The notes beneath the pieces were generated by a model that worked only from the letters and a program-made list of their open reading frames with translations, ran no database searches and was not told the DNA's origin. This document shows positions 24,730 through 34,061 of a DNA stretch of 64,000 nt, piece by piece (positions within the stretch are counted from its first letter, which is position 1; each line of letters begins with the position of its first letter). This DNA comes from Microbacterium oleivorans (GTDB lineage Bacteria; Actinomycetota; Actinomycetes; Actinomycetales; Microbacteriaceae). The stretch lies in assembly GCF_023715745.1 (NCBI RefSeq), contig NZ_JAMBOV010000005.1:1-64000 (forward strand), given 5' to 3'. Both the position numbers and the translations under genes were made by a program.

Positions 24730-25966
24730 GACCGCGGCTCTCGCTGATACCCGCCATGCCCGACCACAGGGTGTCGATCTCGTCCTCGGGTTCGAGTCGG
24801 TGGATGCGCCAGCCGCCGTCGCGAGCGATCCGCAGCGCCTCGGCGGACCCGCCGAGGGCGAACAGCACCGGGAGACTGCTGTGGGGGACGATCGGCAGGA
24901 GGGCCGTGGCATCCTCGACGTCGATCTCGCCGGTGGCGACCACCACGGGGCCGAGGGTCGTGCCGGCGAACAGCGTCGACAGGGTGCGCAGGTCCCCGTC
25001 GCGCCGTGCGGTCAGGGTGGCGAAGCCGGTCGTCAGCGCCTCGAGGGCCGTCGTGTCGCCGCCGTCGATCGGCTCCGCGATCTCGGACCCGTCGACGTCG
25101 ACGATCGCCACGCTGTAACCCTCGTGAACGAATCGGTGCGCGGCCGAGACGACGATGGAGACGGCCGCCTCGAAACCGGCATCCTCGCCGGGGGAGCGCA
25201 GGGCGTCCCCGCTCCATCGGGTGACGCTCCGGTCGAAGACGATCACGGCCTCCGGGTTCGACTCCCTCTCCTCCTGGCGCACCATGAGCTCACCGCGGTG
25301 CGCGCTGGCGCGCCAGTGGATCCGGCGCATCGAGTCGCCGGGCGCGTAGACCCGCGGGATGAGGTTGTCGGCGCCCTGCCCGAGCTTGTCGGTGACGGAC
25401 TGCATGGTGCCCCCGGCGGCGCCCGGGAGTTCCTCGAACGCCTCGAGCGGGAGGACGGCGGGCGCGATGGTCAGCGGAAAGGTGCCGCCGAGCTGCTGAC
25501 GCCGCCGGCTCAGGCCGAAGGCGTCGGTCGTCTCGACGACGAGCGGACCGATGGGACGCACGCCCCGACGCCGTGCCTGCACCCGATAGGAGATGTCGAC
25601 GTTGTGACCGCCCGAGACGAGTCCTGACCGGAGCGCGGGATAGACACCGCTCGGTTCGCCGTCGACGCCGCGGGGGAGCCGGTCCCGCCACGTACCGACC
25701 GCGGTGGGGAGCAGGGTGCGCGCCTCGACGTGGGCGCGCACGTCGACGTCGCCGCCGACGTTCGCCACGGCGGGCGCGAACGACCGGCGCACGCCGTCGT
25801 CGCGGTGCCCCAGCCACAGCGATGCGAACGAGACGCCGACCGCGGCCAGCAGAAGCACGCCGAAGAAGACCAGAGCCGGGACGGAGAACACCTGCGCGCA
25901 GACGAACGAAGCGAGCCCGACCAGGACCGCTCCTGTTCCCCGGGGGGTCAGGGGCCAACGCGTCAT
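24719..25966 (-). CDS. DUF58 domain-containing membrane protein
   Basis: A 415-residue protein with two N-terminal membrane helices (residues about 10-55) and the DUF58 signature RRIHWRASAHRGELMVRQEERES near residue 235, followed by a VWA-like region with PEAVIVFDRS. DUF58 proteins accompany MoxR ATPases and act in envelope assembly, stress or maturation of other proteins, with the precise role unknown. It is the middle gene of a moxR, DUF58, transglutaminase operon, 13 bases after moxR. Confidence 0.9.
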   Translation of the reverse strand: MTRWPLTPRGTGAVLVGLASFVCAQVFSVPALVFFGVLLLAAVGVSFASLWLGHRDDGVRRSFAPAVANVGGDVDVRAHVEARTLLPTAVGTWRDRLPRGVDGEPSGVYPALRSGLVSGGHNVDISYRVQARRRGVRPIGPLVVETTDAFGLSRRRQQLGGTFPLTIAPAVLPLEAFEELPGAAGGTMQSVTDKLGQGADNLIPRVYAPGDSMRRIHWRASAHRGELMVRQEERESNPEAVIVFDRSVTRWSGDALRSPGEDAGFEAAVSIVVSAAHRFVHEGYSVAIVDVDGSEIAEPIDGGDTTALEALTTGFATLTARRDGDLRTLSTLFAGTTLGPVVVATGEIDVEDATALLPIVPHSSLPVLFALGGSAEALRIARDGGWRIHRLEPEDEIDTLWSGMAGISESRGHVD

Positions 25967-25979
25967 GTCGTCGGACCGC

Positions 25980-27011
25980 TCAGCGCGCGGCGACGGGGAC
26001 GCGCACCGAGCGCACCACCGAGTCGAGCACCGACGTCACGAGGTCGGCGCCGCCCCGACCGCGCGCCATCGCGCCGCCGCGGGCGGCGATGAGGCGGTGG
26101 GCGAACACGGGTTCGAGCAGCGTCACGAGGTCGTCCGGGATCACGTACTCGCGCCCTTCGAGCGCAGCCCACACCTTGGCGGCCCGCACGAGCTGCAGCG
26201 TCGCGCGCGGGCTGGCGCCCAGGCGGAGGTCGCTGTGCTCGCGCGTGGCCCGCGAGAGCGCCACGGCGTACTCCTCGACCGCGGGGGAGACGTGCACCGA
26301 GCGTGCCCACGCGATGAGGGCGGCGACGCGCTCGGCCGAGATGACGGGACGGATCGCGTCGAGCGGGTTGGCGGTGTCGCGCTGGCGGAGCATGAGCGCC
26401 TCGTTCGCGGCATCCGGATATCCCATCGAGATGCGCATCATGAAACGGTCGCGCTGCGCTTCGGGCAGGGCGTAGGTGCCCTCCATCTCCATCGGGTTCT
26501 GCGTCGCGACGACGAGGAATGGATCGGGGAGGCCGCGGCTCGTGCCGTCCACGGTGACCTGGCGCTCCTCCATCGCCTCCAGCAGTGCCGACTGCGTCTT
26601 GGGCGACGAGCGGTTGATCTCGTCGGCGATGACGACGTGCGCGAAGATCGCTCCCGGTTTGAACTCGAACCGGCCCTCCGACTGGTCGTACACGCTGACG
26701 CCGGTGACATCGCTCGGGAGCAGATCGGGCGTGAACTGGATGCGGCGCACGGTCGCCCGGATGGACGCGCCGAGCGCCCGGGCGAGCATCGTCTTGCCCA
26801 CACCGGGGACGTCCTCGATCAGGAGGTGTCCTTCGGCGAGCAGGCACACCAGCGCGGCACGGACGGCGTCGGGCTTGCCGTCGATGACCTGCGACACCGA
26901 GGCGATGAGTGCTCCGGTGGTCTCGGCGAACACCCCGGCGTCCACCCGGTTCGCCGCTCGGGACGCGGCGGCGCCCCCCGGCACCGTCATGGTCGTCTGG
27001 TCGTCGGTCAT
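25980..27011 (-). CDS. MoxR-family AAA+ ATPase
   Basis: A 343-residue AAA+ protein. Walker A is EDVPGVGKTML, Walker B is VVIADEINRSSPKTQSALLEAMEE, and sensor 1 follows in FLVVATQNPMEMEGTYALPEAQ. MoxR ATPases act as chaperones for assembly of protein complexes, typically with VWA or DUF58 partners. It is first in the three-gene operon. A TAGCAT -10 box lies at 27054-27059 on this strand, giving a leader of about 35 bases, with GAGGGGG before the ATG. Confidence 0.93.
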   Translation of the reverse strand: MTDDQTTMTVPGGAAASRAANRVDAGVFAETTGALIASVSQVIDGKPDAVRAALVCLLAEGHLLIEDVPGVGKTMLARALGASIRATVRRIQFTPDLLPSDVTGVSVYDQSEGRFEFKPGAIFAHVVIADEINRSSPKTQSALLEAMEERQVTVDGTSRGLPDPFLVVATQNPMEMEGTYALPEAQRDRFMMRISMGYPDAANEALMLRQRDTANPLDAIRPVISAERVAALIAWARSVHVSPAVEEYAVALSRATREHSDLRLGASPRATLQLVRAAKVWAALEGREYVIPDDLVTLLEPVFAHRLIAARGGAMARGRGGADLVTSVLDSVVRSVRVPVAAR

Positions 27012-27093
27012 CCGTCCCCCTCACGCGGTCGGCGCATCAGCGCGCCCGACCCGATGCTAACCCGACCGTCACGGGCGGGCGCCGGACGTCGGG

Positions 27094-27099
27094 TAGACT
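27094..27099 (+). promoter_or_regulatory. -10 box TAGACT of the SRP RNA gene
   Basis: TAGACT lies about seven bases before the likely 5' end of the SRP RNA. No convincing -35 element was seen. Confidence 0.6.
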
Positions 27100-27106
27100 G
27101 GCAGCA

Positions 27107-27201
27107 GCTCTCCGCGAGACGGCATCCAGGCCAACTCCCCCAGGACGGAAACGTAGCAAGGGTAACCAGGCTCTGCCGGGTTCGCGGAGAGTCTTTCTTT
27201 T
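27107..27201 (+). ncRNA. ffs: Small signal recognition particle RNA (4.5S)
   Basis: A 10-bp closing stem pairs 27108-27117 with 27182-27191. Inside lies the conserved SRP domain IV: AGGACGGAAACGTAGCAAGG, with the GGAAA-type tetraloop region and the asymmetric internal loop that binds Ffh. The closing stem is followed by GTCTTTCTTTTG, so the 3' arm and T-run also terminate transcription. This RNA targets nascent membrane proteins to the translocon with Ffh and FtsY. It lies between the moxR operon and pta. Confidence 0.93.
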
Positions 27202-27250
27202 GCCCGGGCGCTCCCAGCCCGTGCATGGACCGCGAGCCTAGGCTGGAGGC

Positions 27251-29389
27251 GTGGCTCAGAGCATCTACATCACGTCCGCCGAAGGTCACTCCGGCAAGTC
27301 GACGATCGCCCTCGGCGTGCTCGACACCCTCAGCCGGCGCTCGCCGCGCGTCGGCGTCTTCCGGGCGATCGCGCGGTCGACGGAGGAGCGCGACTACGTG
27401 CTCGAGATGCTCCTCGACCACGACGGCGTCGACCTCGGTTACGACGAATGCATCGGGGCCACCTACGACGAGGTCCGCGCCGACCCCGAGGCGGCGCTCG
27501 GCCGCATCGTCGAGCGCTACAAGGCCGTCGAGGCCCAGTGCGACGCGGTCGTGATCGTCGGCAGCGACTACACCGACGTGGGCAGCCCCGCCGAGCTCGG
27601 CTACAACGCGCGCATCGCAGCGAACCTGGGTGCCCCGGTCCTCGTGGTGCTGTCGGGGCAGCCCGCCGACGGCGAGCGGACGCCGGATGCCGGTGGGCTG
27701 ACGCCCGCCCAGGTCGGCAACCTCGCGACGCTCGCGCTCGCCGAGCTCAAGCACGAGCGCGCGGGCATCTTCGCCGTCGTGGTCAACCGGGCCGACCCGG
27801 CGCACCTCGACGACATCGTCGCGGCCGTGCGTGCCGTTCCGGCGGCGTCGGGCGACATCGGGGTCTGGGCCATCCCCGAGGACGCCTACCTGGTCGCGCC
27901 CTCGGTCGCCGACGTCGCGCGCTCGCTCGGCGCGACGCTCGTGAAGGGCGATGAGGCGCTCCTCGATCGTGAGGTGCTCCACGTCGTCGTGGCGGGGATG
28001 TCGCTGAACAACGTCCTGCCCCGGCTCGAGGAGGCGGCGATCCTCGCCGTCGCCGCCGATCGCACCGAGGTGCTCCTGGCGGCGCTCCTGGCCAATGCGT
28101 CGGGCACGTTCCCATCGCTGTCGGGCATCGTCCTGTACGGCCCGTTCGAACTGCCCGAGCATGTCGAGCGGCTCATCGACGGACTCGATTCGAACCTGCC
28201 GATCCTCGCGACCGATCAGGGCACGTACGAGACGGTGCGCGGCATCATGAGCGCACGCGGACGGCTGGCCGCGCACTCTCAGCGCCGCTACGACACCGCC
28301 CTGGCGCTGTTCGAGCAGCACGTCGACACGGACGACCTCCTGCGCCGTATCGGTCTCGCGAGCTCCCAGGTCGTCACGCCCCTCATGTTCCAGTACGGGC
28401 TCATCGAGCGCGCGCGGCGGGAGCGTCGGAGGATCGTGCTGCCCGAGGGCGGCGACGATCGCATCCTGCGCGCCGCCGCGACGGCCCTCGCGCGCGGCAT
28501 CGCCGACATCACCATCCTCGGCGAGCCCGTCGAGGTCCACTCGCGCGCCCTCGAGCTGGGTCTCGACATCCGGGCCGCCGAGGTGCTGAGCCCGTTCGAC
28601 GCCGTGCACGTCGAGAAGTTCGCGCGCGAGTACGAGCGCCTGCGCGCACAGAAGGGCGTCACGTTCCGGCAGGCCGCCGACACCGTCACGGACGTCTCCT
28701 ACTTCGGCACGCTCATGGTCCACCTCGGCCTCGCCGACGGCATGGTCTCGGGTGCTGCGCACACCACGGCGCACACCATCCGTCCGGCCTTCGAGATCAT
28801 CAAGACGAAGCCCGGCGTCGACGTCGTCTCGAGCGTGTTCCTCATGGCGCTCGCCGATCGGGTGCTGGTCTACGGCGACTGCGCCGTCGTCCCCGACCCG
28901 ACCGCACCGCAGCTGGCCGACATCGCGGTGTCGTCGGCGGCGACCGCCGAGCAGTTCGGCATCTCGCCGCGCGTCGCGATGCTCTCGTACTCGACCGGCG
29001 AGTCCGGCTCGGGTGCCGATGTCGAGAAGGTGCGCGAGGCGACGGCCCTCGTCCGGGAACGCGCGCCGCGGCTGCTCGTCGAGGGGCCCATCCAGTACGA
29101 CGCCGCCACCGATGCGGCCGTCGCGGCCACGAAGATGCCGGACTCCGACGTCGCCGGTCGCGCGACGGTCTTCGTGTTCCCCGACCTGAACACCGGGAAC
29201 AACACCTACAAAGCCGTGCAGCGTTCGGCGGGCGCCGTCGCGATGGGCCCCGTGCTCCAGGGACTGAACAAGCCCATCAACGACCTGTCCCGCGGAGCGC
29301 TCGTCGAGGACATCGTCAACACGATCGCCATCACCGCGATCCAGGCTCAGAACGCCGCGGATGCCGCGACGCCGGAGGCCCGCGCATGA
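27251..29389 (+). CDS. pta: Phosphate acetyltransferase
   Basis: A 712-residue long-form Pta that interconverts acetyl-CoA and acetyl phosphate. The N-terminal BioD-like P-loop domain starts with ITSAEGHSGKST, a DRTGG domain lies at about 215-330, and the C-terminal catalytic domain begins near residue 390 (RRIVLPEGGDDRILRAA) and includes GLADGMVSGAAHTTAHTIRPA and VFPDLNTGNNTYKAVQR. The GTG start lies six bases after TAGGCT (27239-27244), consistent with a leaderless mRNA. It overlaps ackA by four bases, so both are made from one message. Confidence 0.96.
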   Translation: MAQSIYITSAEGHSGKSTIALGVLDTLSRRSPRVGVFRAIARSTEERDYVLEMLLDHDGVDLGYDECIGATYDEVRADPEAALGRIVERYKAVEAQCDAVVIVGSDYTDVGSPAELGYNARIAANLGAPVLVVLSGQPADGERTPDAGGLTPAQVGNLATLALAELKHERAGIFAVVVNRADPAHLDDIVAAVRAVPAASGDIGVWAIPEDAYLVAPSVADVARSLGATLVKGDEALLDREVLHVVVAGMSLNNVLPRLEEAAILAVAADRTEVLLAALLANASGTFPSLSGIVLYGPFELPEHVERLIDGLDSNLPILATDQGTYETVRGIMSARGRLAAHSQRRYDTALALFEQHVDTDDLLRRIGLASSQVVTPLMFQYGLIERARRERRRIVLPEGGDDRILRAAATALARGIADITILGEPVEVHSRALELGLDIRAAEVLSPFDAVHVEKFAREYERLRAQKGVTFRQAADTVTDVSYFGTLMVHLGLADGMVSGAAHTTAHTIRPAFEIIKTKPGVDVVSSVFLMALADRVLVYGDCAVVPDPTAPQLADIAVSSAATAEQFGISPRVAMLSYSTGESGSGADVEKVREATALVRERAPRLLVEGPIQYDAATDAAVAATKMPDSDVAGRATVFVFPDLNTGNNTYKAVQRSAGAVAMGPVLQGLNKPINDLSRGALVEDIVNTIAITAIQAQNAADAATPEARA

Positions 29390-30609
29390 CCCCCGTCCTC
29401 GTCATCAACAGCGGTTCGTCGTCGTTCAAGTACCAGCTCGTCGACGTCGACACGGATCGGCCGCTCGCATCCGGCCTGGTGGAACGGATCGGGGAGGAGT
29501 CCGGCCTCGCGACGCACACGGTCTTCTTCGCCGGTGACGGAGCGACCGTGGCGGCGACGAAGGCGACCTCGCGCATCGAGCGGGAGATCCCGGACCACAC
29601 CACGGGCTTCGCCGTGATGCTCGAGGCGTTCGCCGCACAGGGACCGTCGCTCGAGGGCGCGCGGCCGGTCGCCGTCGGTCACCGCGTCGTGCAGGGTGGG
29701 GCGCGCTTCTTCGAGCCGACCCTCGTCACGCCCCTCGTCGAGATCAACATCGACGAGCTCTCCGCCTTGGCCCCGCTCCACAACCCCGGAGCGCTGCAGG
29801 GCATCCGTGCGGCCCGGGCCGCGTTCGCCGACGTCCCGCACGTCGCGGTGTTCGACACCGCGTTCCACCAGACGATGCCCCCGGAGGCGTACACCTACGC
29901 GATCGACCGTGACACGGCGCAGAAGCATCGCATCCGCAAGTACGGCTTCCACGGCACGAGTCACAAGTTCGTGAGCGAAGCCGCTGCTGCCTTCCTGGAG
30001 CGGCCGCTGTCGGAGCTGTCGCAGATCGTCCTCCACCTCGGCAACGGCGCGTCGGCGACCGCGATCCGGGGCGGCGCCTCGGTCGACACGTCCATGGGTC
30101 TCACACCGCTCGAGGGTCTCGTGATGGGCACCCGCTCGGGTGACATCGATCCGTCGGTGTTGGGGGTGCTCGCTCGCCGTGAGGACATGACCCCCGGCGA
30201 GCTGGACGCCTTCCTCAACAAACGCAGCGGGCTGCTCGGCCTCGCCGGTGCGTCCGACATGCGGGACATCGACGCCCGCCGTCGGTCGGGGGATGCCGAC
30301 GCGCAGCTCGCCTTCGACGTCTACATCCACCGGCTCCGTGCGTACATCGGCGCCTACCTGGCCCAGCTGGGCGGCGTCGACGTGATCTCGTTCACCGCAG
30401 GTGTCGGGGAGAACTCCGCCGTCGTGCGCGCCGCGGCACTCGAGACCTTCGGCTTCGCGGGTGTGCGACTGGACGCCGAGCGCAACACGTCGGGGGAGCG
30501 CGGCATCCGCGTCATCTCGACGGACGACTCGCCGGTCACGGTGCTCGTCGTGCCCACCGACGAGGAGCTGGAGATCGCCCGTCAGGCGCACGCCGTCGCC
30601 ACGGCGTGA
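29386..30609 (+). CDS. ackA: Acetate kinase
   Basis: A 407-residue acetate kinase, making acetate and ATP from acetyl phosphate and ADP, or the reverse. Signature blocks are VLVINSGSSSFKYQLVD at the N-terminus, HRVVQGG, VFDTAFHQTMPPEAYTYAI, RKYGFHGTSHKFV and LHLGNGASATAIRGG, with FTAGVGENSAVVR near the end. The ATG sits in an ATGA overlap with the pta stop, so translation is coupled. Confidence 0.97.
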   Translation: MTPVLVINSGSSSFKYQLVDVDTDRPLASGLVERIGEESGLATHTVFFAGDGATVAATKATSRIEREIPDHTTGFAVMLEAFAAQGPSLEGARPVAVGHRVVQGGARFFEPTLVTPLVEINIDELSALAPLHNPGALQGIRAARAAFADVPHVAVFDTAFHQTMPPEAYTYAIDRDTAQKHRIRKYGFHGTSHKFVSEAAAAFLERPLSELSQIVLHLGNGASATAIRGGASVDTSMGLTPLEGLVMGTRSGDIDPSVLGVLARREDMTPGELDAFLNKRSGLLGLAGASDMRDIDARRRSGDADAQLAFDVYIHRLRAYIGAYLAQLGGVDVISFTAGVGENSAVVRAAALETFGFAGVRLDAERNTSGERGIRVISTDDSPVTVLVVPTDEELEIARQAHAVATA

Positions 30610-30649
30610 CCGAGGCTCGGTGCGGGGCCGTGACGGATACGCTGGTGCG

Positions 30650-31378
30650 GTGACGATGGACGAGCTCCCCGACCTCACCCGTTTCGACGGTGTCCTCTTC
30701 GACCTCGACGGCGTCCTGACCCCGACGGCCGAGGTCCACATGCACGCCTGGCAGAGCATGTTCACCGAGCTGTTCCGGTCATGGGGGGTGGAGCCGGCGT
30801 ACTCCGAAAGCGACTACTTCGAGCACCTCGACGGCAAGAAGCGGTACGACGGAGTGGCGAGCCTGCTGCGATCCCGCGACGTCGAGGTGCCGTGGGGCGA
30901 CCCGTCCGACGATCCGTCCCTCGACACGGTGTGCGGGATCGGCAACCGCAAGAACATCGTGTTCGAGCGCGTGCTTCGTGCCGACGGCATCGCGCCGTAC
31001 CCGGGCTCGCTCGCGCTGGTCGAGAAGCTGCAGGCCGCCGGCGTCCCGATCGCGGTGGTCTCGAGCTCGAAGAACGCCCGCGAAGTGCTGACCGTGGCCG
31101 GCATCATCGACCGCTTCCCGGTCATCATGGACGGCGTCGTCGCCGAGGCCGAGCATCTGGCGTCGAAGCCCGCCCCCGATGTGTTCGCGCGGGCCGCGGA
31201 GATGCTGGGCGTCGACCCTGCGCGCAGTGCCGCGGTCGAGGACGCGCACTCCGGCGTGCGGTCGGCCGCCGCCGCCGGGTACGGTCTCGTGGTGGGCGTC
31301 GACCGCGGCGCGGGTGTCGACGCCCTCCGCGCAGCCGGCGCCCACGTCGTCGTGGACGACCTCGCCGCCTTCGCCTGA
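30650..31378 (+). CDS. Beta-phosphoglucomutase-like HAD hydrolase
   Basis: A 242-residue HAD-IA protein. Motif I is DGVLFDLDGVLTPTAEVH, motif II is VVSSSKNAREVL, the Lys motif is ASKPAPDVF and motif IV is VEDAHSGVRSAAAAGYG, all in the beta-phosphoglucomutase pattern. Together with the GH65 gene 49 bases downstream it would convert beta-glucose 1-phosphate from disaccharide phosphorolysis into glucose 6-phosphate. GTG at 30650 is six bases after TACGCT (30638-30643); ATG at 30656 is the alternative. Confidence 0.87.
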   Translation: MTMDELPDLTRFDGVLFDLDGVLTPTAEVHMHAWQSMFTELFRSWGVEPAYSESDYFEHLDGKKRYDGVASLLRSRDVEVPWGDPSDDPSLDTVCGIGNRKNIVFERVLRADGIAPYPGSLALVEKLQAAGVPIAVVSSSKNAREVLTVAGIIDRFPVIMDGVVAEAEHLASKPAPDVFARAAEMLGVDPARSAAVEDAHSGVRSAAAAGYGLVVGVDRGAGVDALRAAGAHVVVDDLAAFA

Positions 31379-31426
31379 GCCCCGGCATCCCCCTCTTTCC
31401 GTCCTGACACCCGTAGAAGGACCCGC

Positions 31427-34045
31427 ATGATCGATCGTCACCGCTTTCCCGTGGACCCGTGGCGTCTCGTCGAGACGTCGTTCTCGCTCGACGACCCCGG
31501 CGTCACCGAGACCCTGTTCGCCGAGGGCAACGGCTACCTCGGCCTGCGCGGGAATCACCCCGAGGGGCGCCACGCGCACGAGCACGGGACCTTCCTCAAC
31601 GGCTTCCACGAGGTCTTCCCGATCCGGCACGCCGAGCGCGCGTTCGGCTTCGCGGAGGTCGGGCAGACGATCATCAACGCGCCCGACAGCAAGGTCATGC
31701 GCGTGTACGTCGACGACGAGCCGCTCTCGCTCGACATCGCCGACCTGCGCGAGTACGAGCGCGCCCTCGACATGCGCCGGGGAGTGCTGACCCGCCACGT
31801 CCGATGGATGACGCCGAGCGGCAAGGACGTCGTGATCGACTACGAGCGCATGGTCTCTTTCGAGGAGCGCCACGTCGCGGTCATGCGCATCTCGGTCACG
31901 GTGCTGAACGCGGATGCCCCGGTCACGATCAGCTGCCAGATGATCAACCGGCAGGACGGTCAGGACGTGTACGGCGGTCCGGGGCTCGGCAAGCAGGCCG
32001 ACGCCGGGTTCGACCCGCGCAAGGCCGACGGCTTCGCGAACCGGGTGCTGCAGCCCGAGGACTACTGGCAGGACGGCACCCGCGCCGCGCTGTCGTACAA
32101 GGTGACCGACTCGGGGATGACCGTCGCCGTCGTCGCCGACCACCTCGTCGAGACCGAGAACGAGTACTCGTCGCGTTCCCTCGTCGAGCCCGACGTGGCC
32201 AAGAACGTCTTCCGCGTGCAGGCCAAGCAGGGTGTGCCGGTCACCATCACGAAAGCCGTCGCCTACCACACGTCGCGCGGCGTCCCCGCGCGCGAGCTCA
32301 TCGAGCGCGGCCGGCGCACGCTCGACCGCGTCGAGCACGAGGGCATCCAGCGGCTCTTCGACCGCCAGGAAGCCTGGGTCCAGGCGTTCTGGGAGCGCTC
32401 GGACGTCGTCATCGAGGGTCACGACGATCTGCAGCAGGCGACGCGCTGGTGCCTGTTCCAGCTCGCGCAGGCAGCGGCCCGCGCCGATTCGCTGGGTGTG
32501 CCCGCGAAGGGTGTGACGGGGTCCGGCTACAGCGGCCACTACTTCTGGGACACCGAGGTCTACGTCCTGCCGTTCCTCGCGTACACGACGCCGCTCTGGG
32601 CGCGGAACGCGCTGCGGATGCGCTACCTCATGCTCCCCGCCGCTCGCCGGCGGGCCGGGCAGCTCAACGAGGCCGGCGCGCTGTTCCCGTGGCGGACGAT
32701 CAACGGCGAGGAGGCCTCGGCCTACTACGCCGCGGGCACCGCGCAGTACCACATCAACGCGGACGTCGCCTTCGCTCTCGGCAAGTACGTGCGGGCCACG
32801 GGCGACATCGACTTCCTCCACCGGGAGGGTGTCGACATCCTGGTCGAGACGGCACGGCTCTGGGCGACCCTCGGGTTCTGGCGCTTCACCGAGACGGGGG
32901 ACCCCGAGAGTTTCCACATCCACGGTGTGACCGGTCCCGACGAGTACACGACTGTCGTCAACGACAACCTGTTCACGAACGTCATGGCGCGGTACAACCT
33001 GCGGTACGCCGCCCGCGTCGTCCGCGAGATGGCGGTCGACCAGCCGGATGCGTACCGTGCGATGGTCGACCGGCTCGACCTCGACGAGGCGGAGCCGATC
33101 GCGTGGCAGAGCGCCGGCGAGGCGATGCACATCCCGTACAGCGAGGCCCTCGGCATCCATCCGCAGGACGCCGTCTTCCTCGAGCGCGAGGTCTGGGACC
33201 TCGAGAACACGCCCGCCGAGCAGCGCCCGCTGCTGCTGCACTTCCACCCGCTCGTGATCTACCGGTACCAGGTGCTCAAGCAGGCCGACGTCGTGCTCGC
33301 GCTCTTCCTGCAAGGCAACCAGTTCACGCCGGCGGAGAAGCTCGCCGACTTCGAGTACTACGACGCCCTGACCACGGGGGACTCCACGCTGTCGGCGGTC
33401 GTGCAGGCGATCCTCGCCGCCGAGGTCGGGTACCAGGACCTTGCGCTGGAGTACTTCCGCGAGTCGGCGTTCGTCGACCTCGGCGACCTGCACCGCAACG
33501 CCTCCGACGGCGTCCACGTCGCCTCCGCCGGAGGTGTCTGGACCGCGCTCGTCGCCGGCTTCGGCGGCATGCGCGACCACCGCGGCGCGCTCAGCTTCGA
33601 CCCGCGCCTGCCCGCGGACTGGCCGTCGCTGTCGTACACGCTCCACTGGCACGGCACCCGACTGCAGGTGACGGTCCGTCGTGACGAGATGACGGTCGCC
33701 GCCGGCGAGGGCGAGGCCGTGTCGTTCACGGTCCGGGGCGCCGGATACACGGTCGCGGCCGGTGAGACGGTCACGGTGCCGCTCGAGGGTCAGGGCCCCG
33801 TGATCCCGGGGCGTCCGACACTCCGACAGATCGGGGAGCAGCTGCGCGAGGACGGCACGCTGCTGTCCGCGTCGGTGCCCGACGCGACGGCGGCGACCTC
33901 CGTCCCGGTGCACACGGGCACGATCCCGATCGTGACCGCCGAGGAGCAGCCGACGGATGCCGGGGAGCAGGCGGCGCCCGAGCCCGACACCCGCACGCGG
34001 CAGTTCCCCGCGGTCGACGCGGGCGATGTCACCGCGACGGTCTGA
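31427..34045 (+). CDS. GH65 disaccharide phosphorylase
   Basis: An 872-residue family 65 enzyme. N-terminal beta-sandwich begins LVETSFSLDDPGVTETLFAEGNGYLGLRGNHPEG; the (alpha/alpha)6 barrel follows, with the catalytic acid E506 in GVTGPDEYTTVVNDNLFTN. Family members phosphorolyse maltose, trehalose, kojibiose or nigerose to beta-glucose 1-phosphate and a sugar; the exact substrate is not visible. The preceding beta-phosphoglucomutase-like gene supports a phosphorylase rather than a hydrolase. About 90 residues at the C-terminus form an Ala/Pro/Thr-rich low-complexity tail not typical of the core. The last codons lie inside a palindrome shared with the convergent gene. Confidence 0.92.
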   Translation: MIDRHRFPVDPWRLVETSFSLDDPGVTETLFAEGNGYLGLRGNHPEGRHAHEHGTFLNGFHEVFPIRHAERAFGFAEVGQTIINAPDSKVMRVYVDDEPLSLDIADLREYERALDMRRGVLTRHVRWMTPSGKDVVIDYERMVSFEERHVAVMRISVTVLNADAPVTISCQMINRQDGQDVYGGPGLGKQADAGFDPRKADGFANRVLQPEDYWQDGTRAALSYKVTDSGMTVAVVADHLVETENEYSSRSLVEPDVAKNVFRVQAKQGVPVTITKAVAYHTSRGVPARELIERGRRTLDRVEHEGIQRLFDRQEAWVQAFWERSDVVIEGHDDLQQATRWCLFQLAQAAARADSLGVPAKGVTGSGYSGHYFWDTEVYVLPFLAYTTPLWARNALRMRYLMLPAARRRAGQLNEAGALFPWRTINGEEASAYYAAGTAQYHINADVAFALGKYVRATGDIDFLHREGVDILVETARLWATLGFWRFTETGDPESFHIHGVTGPDEYTTVVNDNLFTNVMARYNLRYAARVVREMAVDQPDAYRAMVDRLDLDEAEPIAWQSAGEAMHIPYSEALGIHPQDAVFLEREVWDLENTPAEQRPLLLHFHPLVIYRYQVLKQADVVLALFLQGNQFTPAEKLADFEYYDALTTGDSTLSAVVQAILAAEVGYQDLALEYFRESAFVDLGDLHRNASDGVHVASAGGVWTALVAGFGGMRDHRGALSFDPRLPADWPSLSYTLHWHGTRLQVTVRRDEMTVAAGEGEAVSFTVRGAGYTVAAGETVTVPLEGQGPVIPGRPTLRQIGEQLREDGTLLSASVPDATAATSVPVHTGTIPIVTAEEQPTDAGEQAAPEPDTRTRQFPAVDAGDVTATV

Positions 34046-34061
34046 ACTCAGACCGTCGCGG
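34032..34061. terminator. Bidirectional palindromic terminator inside two stop regions
   Basis: Arms 34032-34045 and 34048-34061 are perfect 14-base inverted repeats separated by AC. Each arm contains the last codons and TGA stop of one of the two convergent genes, so both proteins end in Thr-Val. It can act as terminator for both strands; there is no T-run. Confidence 0.75.

Noticed and set aside
30779..33913. A 1044-codon open frame on the minus strand opposite the GH65 gene
   Set aside because: It is an antisense shadow of a clearly conserved gene in a GC-rich region; the product is rich in Arg, Val, Gly and His with no recognisable domain.
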